From Alphaproteobacteria bacterium (GTDB lineage: Bacteria; Pseudomonadota; Alphaproteobacteria; Geminicoccales; Geminicoccaceae): 8,034 nt of DNA. Position 1 is the first letter of the stretch. Each line of letters starts with the position of its first letter. The notes below the pieces were generated by a model. The model was given only the letters and a program-made list of their open reading frames with translations. It had not been told where the DNA came from and did not search any database. Position numbers and translations under genes: made by a program. Shown here piece after piece: positions 7,671-8,034 of the stretch. The DNA is taken from NCBI GenBank assembly GCA_026984595.1, contig JALSRW010000540.1, forward strand, positions 1 through 8,034, given 5' to 3'.

Positions 7671-8034
7671 GGCCTTCGACAGCGCTCTGCGGCGACGTCT
7701 GGCCACCGGTACGGTGCTGGCGGTCCTGGTGGTGGCGGCGATCCTCGCCGGCGGGCCGGTGTTCACCATGTTCCTGATCGCGGCCGCCTCGGCCATGGCC
7801 CGCGAACTCGGGCGCCTCGTGGAGCGCGAGCCGCGCCTGCGGGTGCTCCTGAGCCTCGCGATTCTGTTCGCCGCGCTGGTCGGTCTGCCGGCGTTCCACC
7901 TCTTCGGCTGGCGTACCGGCTTCGTGGCGCTTCTGGCGCTGGCCCTGGTGGTGGCGGCGATGGGGGCGGCCGCCGGTCGCAGGCCCCTGACCTGGTTCGC
8001 CGCCACCCTCTATCTGCTGCTGCCGCTGGCCGCG
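7651..8034 (+). CDS. cdsA: Phosphatidate cytidylyltransferase, N-terminal part (runs off the right edge)
   Basis: The first 128 codons are open to the end of the window from ATG 7651, inside the last 20 nt of uppS. CdsA makes CDP-diacylglycerol from CTP and phosphatidic acid in the inner membrane, the entry to all phospholipids. The visible part shows the typical N-terminal LRRRLATGTVLAVL basic-then-hydrophobic pattern. Hydrophobic segments lie at about residues 20-33, 35-53, 66-84, 88-107 and 113-128, and a MARELGRL stretch (49-56) follows the second one. The catalytic C-terminal signature is outside the window, so the call rests on this pattern plus the very conserved position after uppS. 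The ribosome binding site is weak, so coupling to uppS translation is likely. Confidence 0.88.
   Translation, partial: MGRPLAEAFDSALRRRLATGTVLAVLVVAAILAGGPVFTMFLIAAASAMARELGRLVEREPRLRVLLSLAILFAALVGLPAFHLFGWRTGFVALLALALVVAAMGAAAGRRPLTWFAATLYLLLPLAA

Noticed and set aside
6903..8006. Minus-strand open frame of 367 codons across uppS and cdsA
   Set aside because: Antisense to uppS, whose motifs are intact, and it has no recognisable domain.

Overview
This window looks like chromosomal housekeeping DNA from a GC-rich alphaproteobacterium. The evidence is the gene order (DUF1285 / CoA pyrophosphatase / CCA-adding enzyme divergent from a MoxR ATPase, and rpsB-tsf-pyrH-frr-uppS-cdsA), the alphaproteobacterial style of the proteins (EF-Ts of 307 aa, S2 with an acidic tail, a CCA enzyme without a C-terminal HD domain), and very strong G/C bias at third codon positions. 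I cannot name a genus. I see no mobile element, CRISPR array, tRNA or rRNA gene, or sign of recent transfer.

Left part (1-1014, minus strand): a MoxR-family AAA+ ATPase. Its stop codon overlaps the first codons of a further minus-strand gene cut by the window edge, probably the DUF58 protein that usually follows moxR. A relatively A/T-rich stretch of about 100 bp (1015-1113) separates moxR from the rightward genes.

Middle (1114-3548, plus strand): a compact three-gene operon. A DUF1285 protein overlaps a NUDIX CoA pyrophosphatase by ATGA, and the CCA tRNA nucleotidyltransferase starts 3 nt after that.

Right part (3549-8034, plus strand): a 160-bp spacer carries a likely promoter and a strongly structured mRNA leader. 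The translation/lipid operon follows: rpsB (S2), tsf (EF-Ts), pyrH (UMP kinase), frr (ribosome recycling factor), uppS (undecaprenyl diphosphate synthase) and the start of cdsA (phosphatidate cytidylyltransferase), which runs off the right edge. Together these genes supply a ribosomal subunit protein, an elongation-factor recycler, pyrimidine nucleotide for RNA and envelope precursors, ribosome recycling, the lipid carrier for peptidoglycan, and CDP-diacylglycerol for phospholipids.

The most interesting non-coding feature is the rpsB leader. Hand folding gives a three-way junction (closing helix 3613-3619/3674-3680, hairpins 3621-3639 and 3651-3670) plus a possible 6-bp pseudoknot (3645-3650 with 3689-3694) that abuts the Shine-Dalgarno sequence. 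This is what an S2 autoregulatory leader could look like. Smaller observations are tiny ORFs that bridge into tsf and uppS, a GC-rich hairpin between tsf and pyrH, and an acidic low-complexity tail on S2. No dramatic new system is visible.
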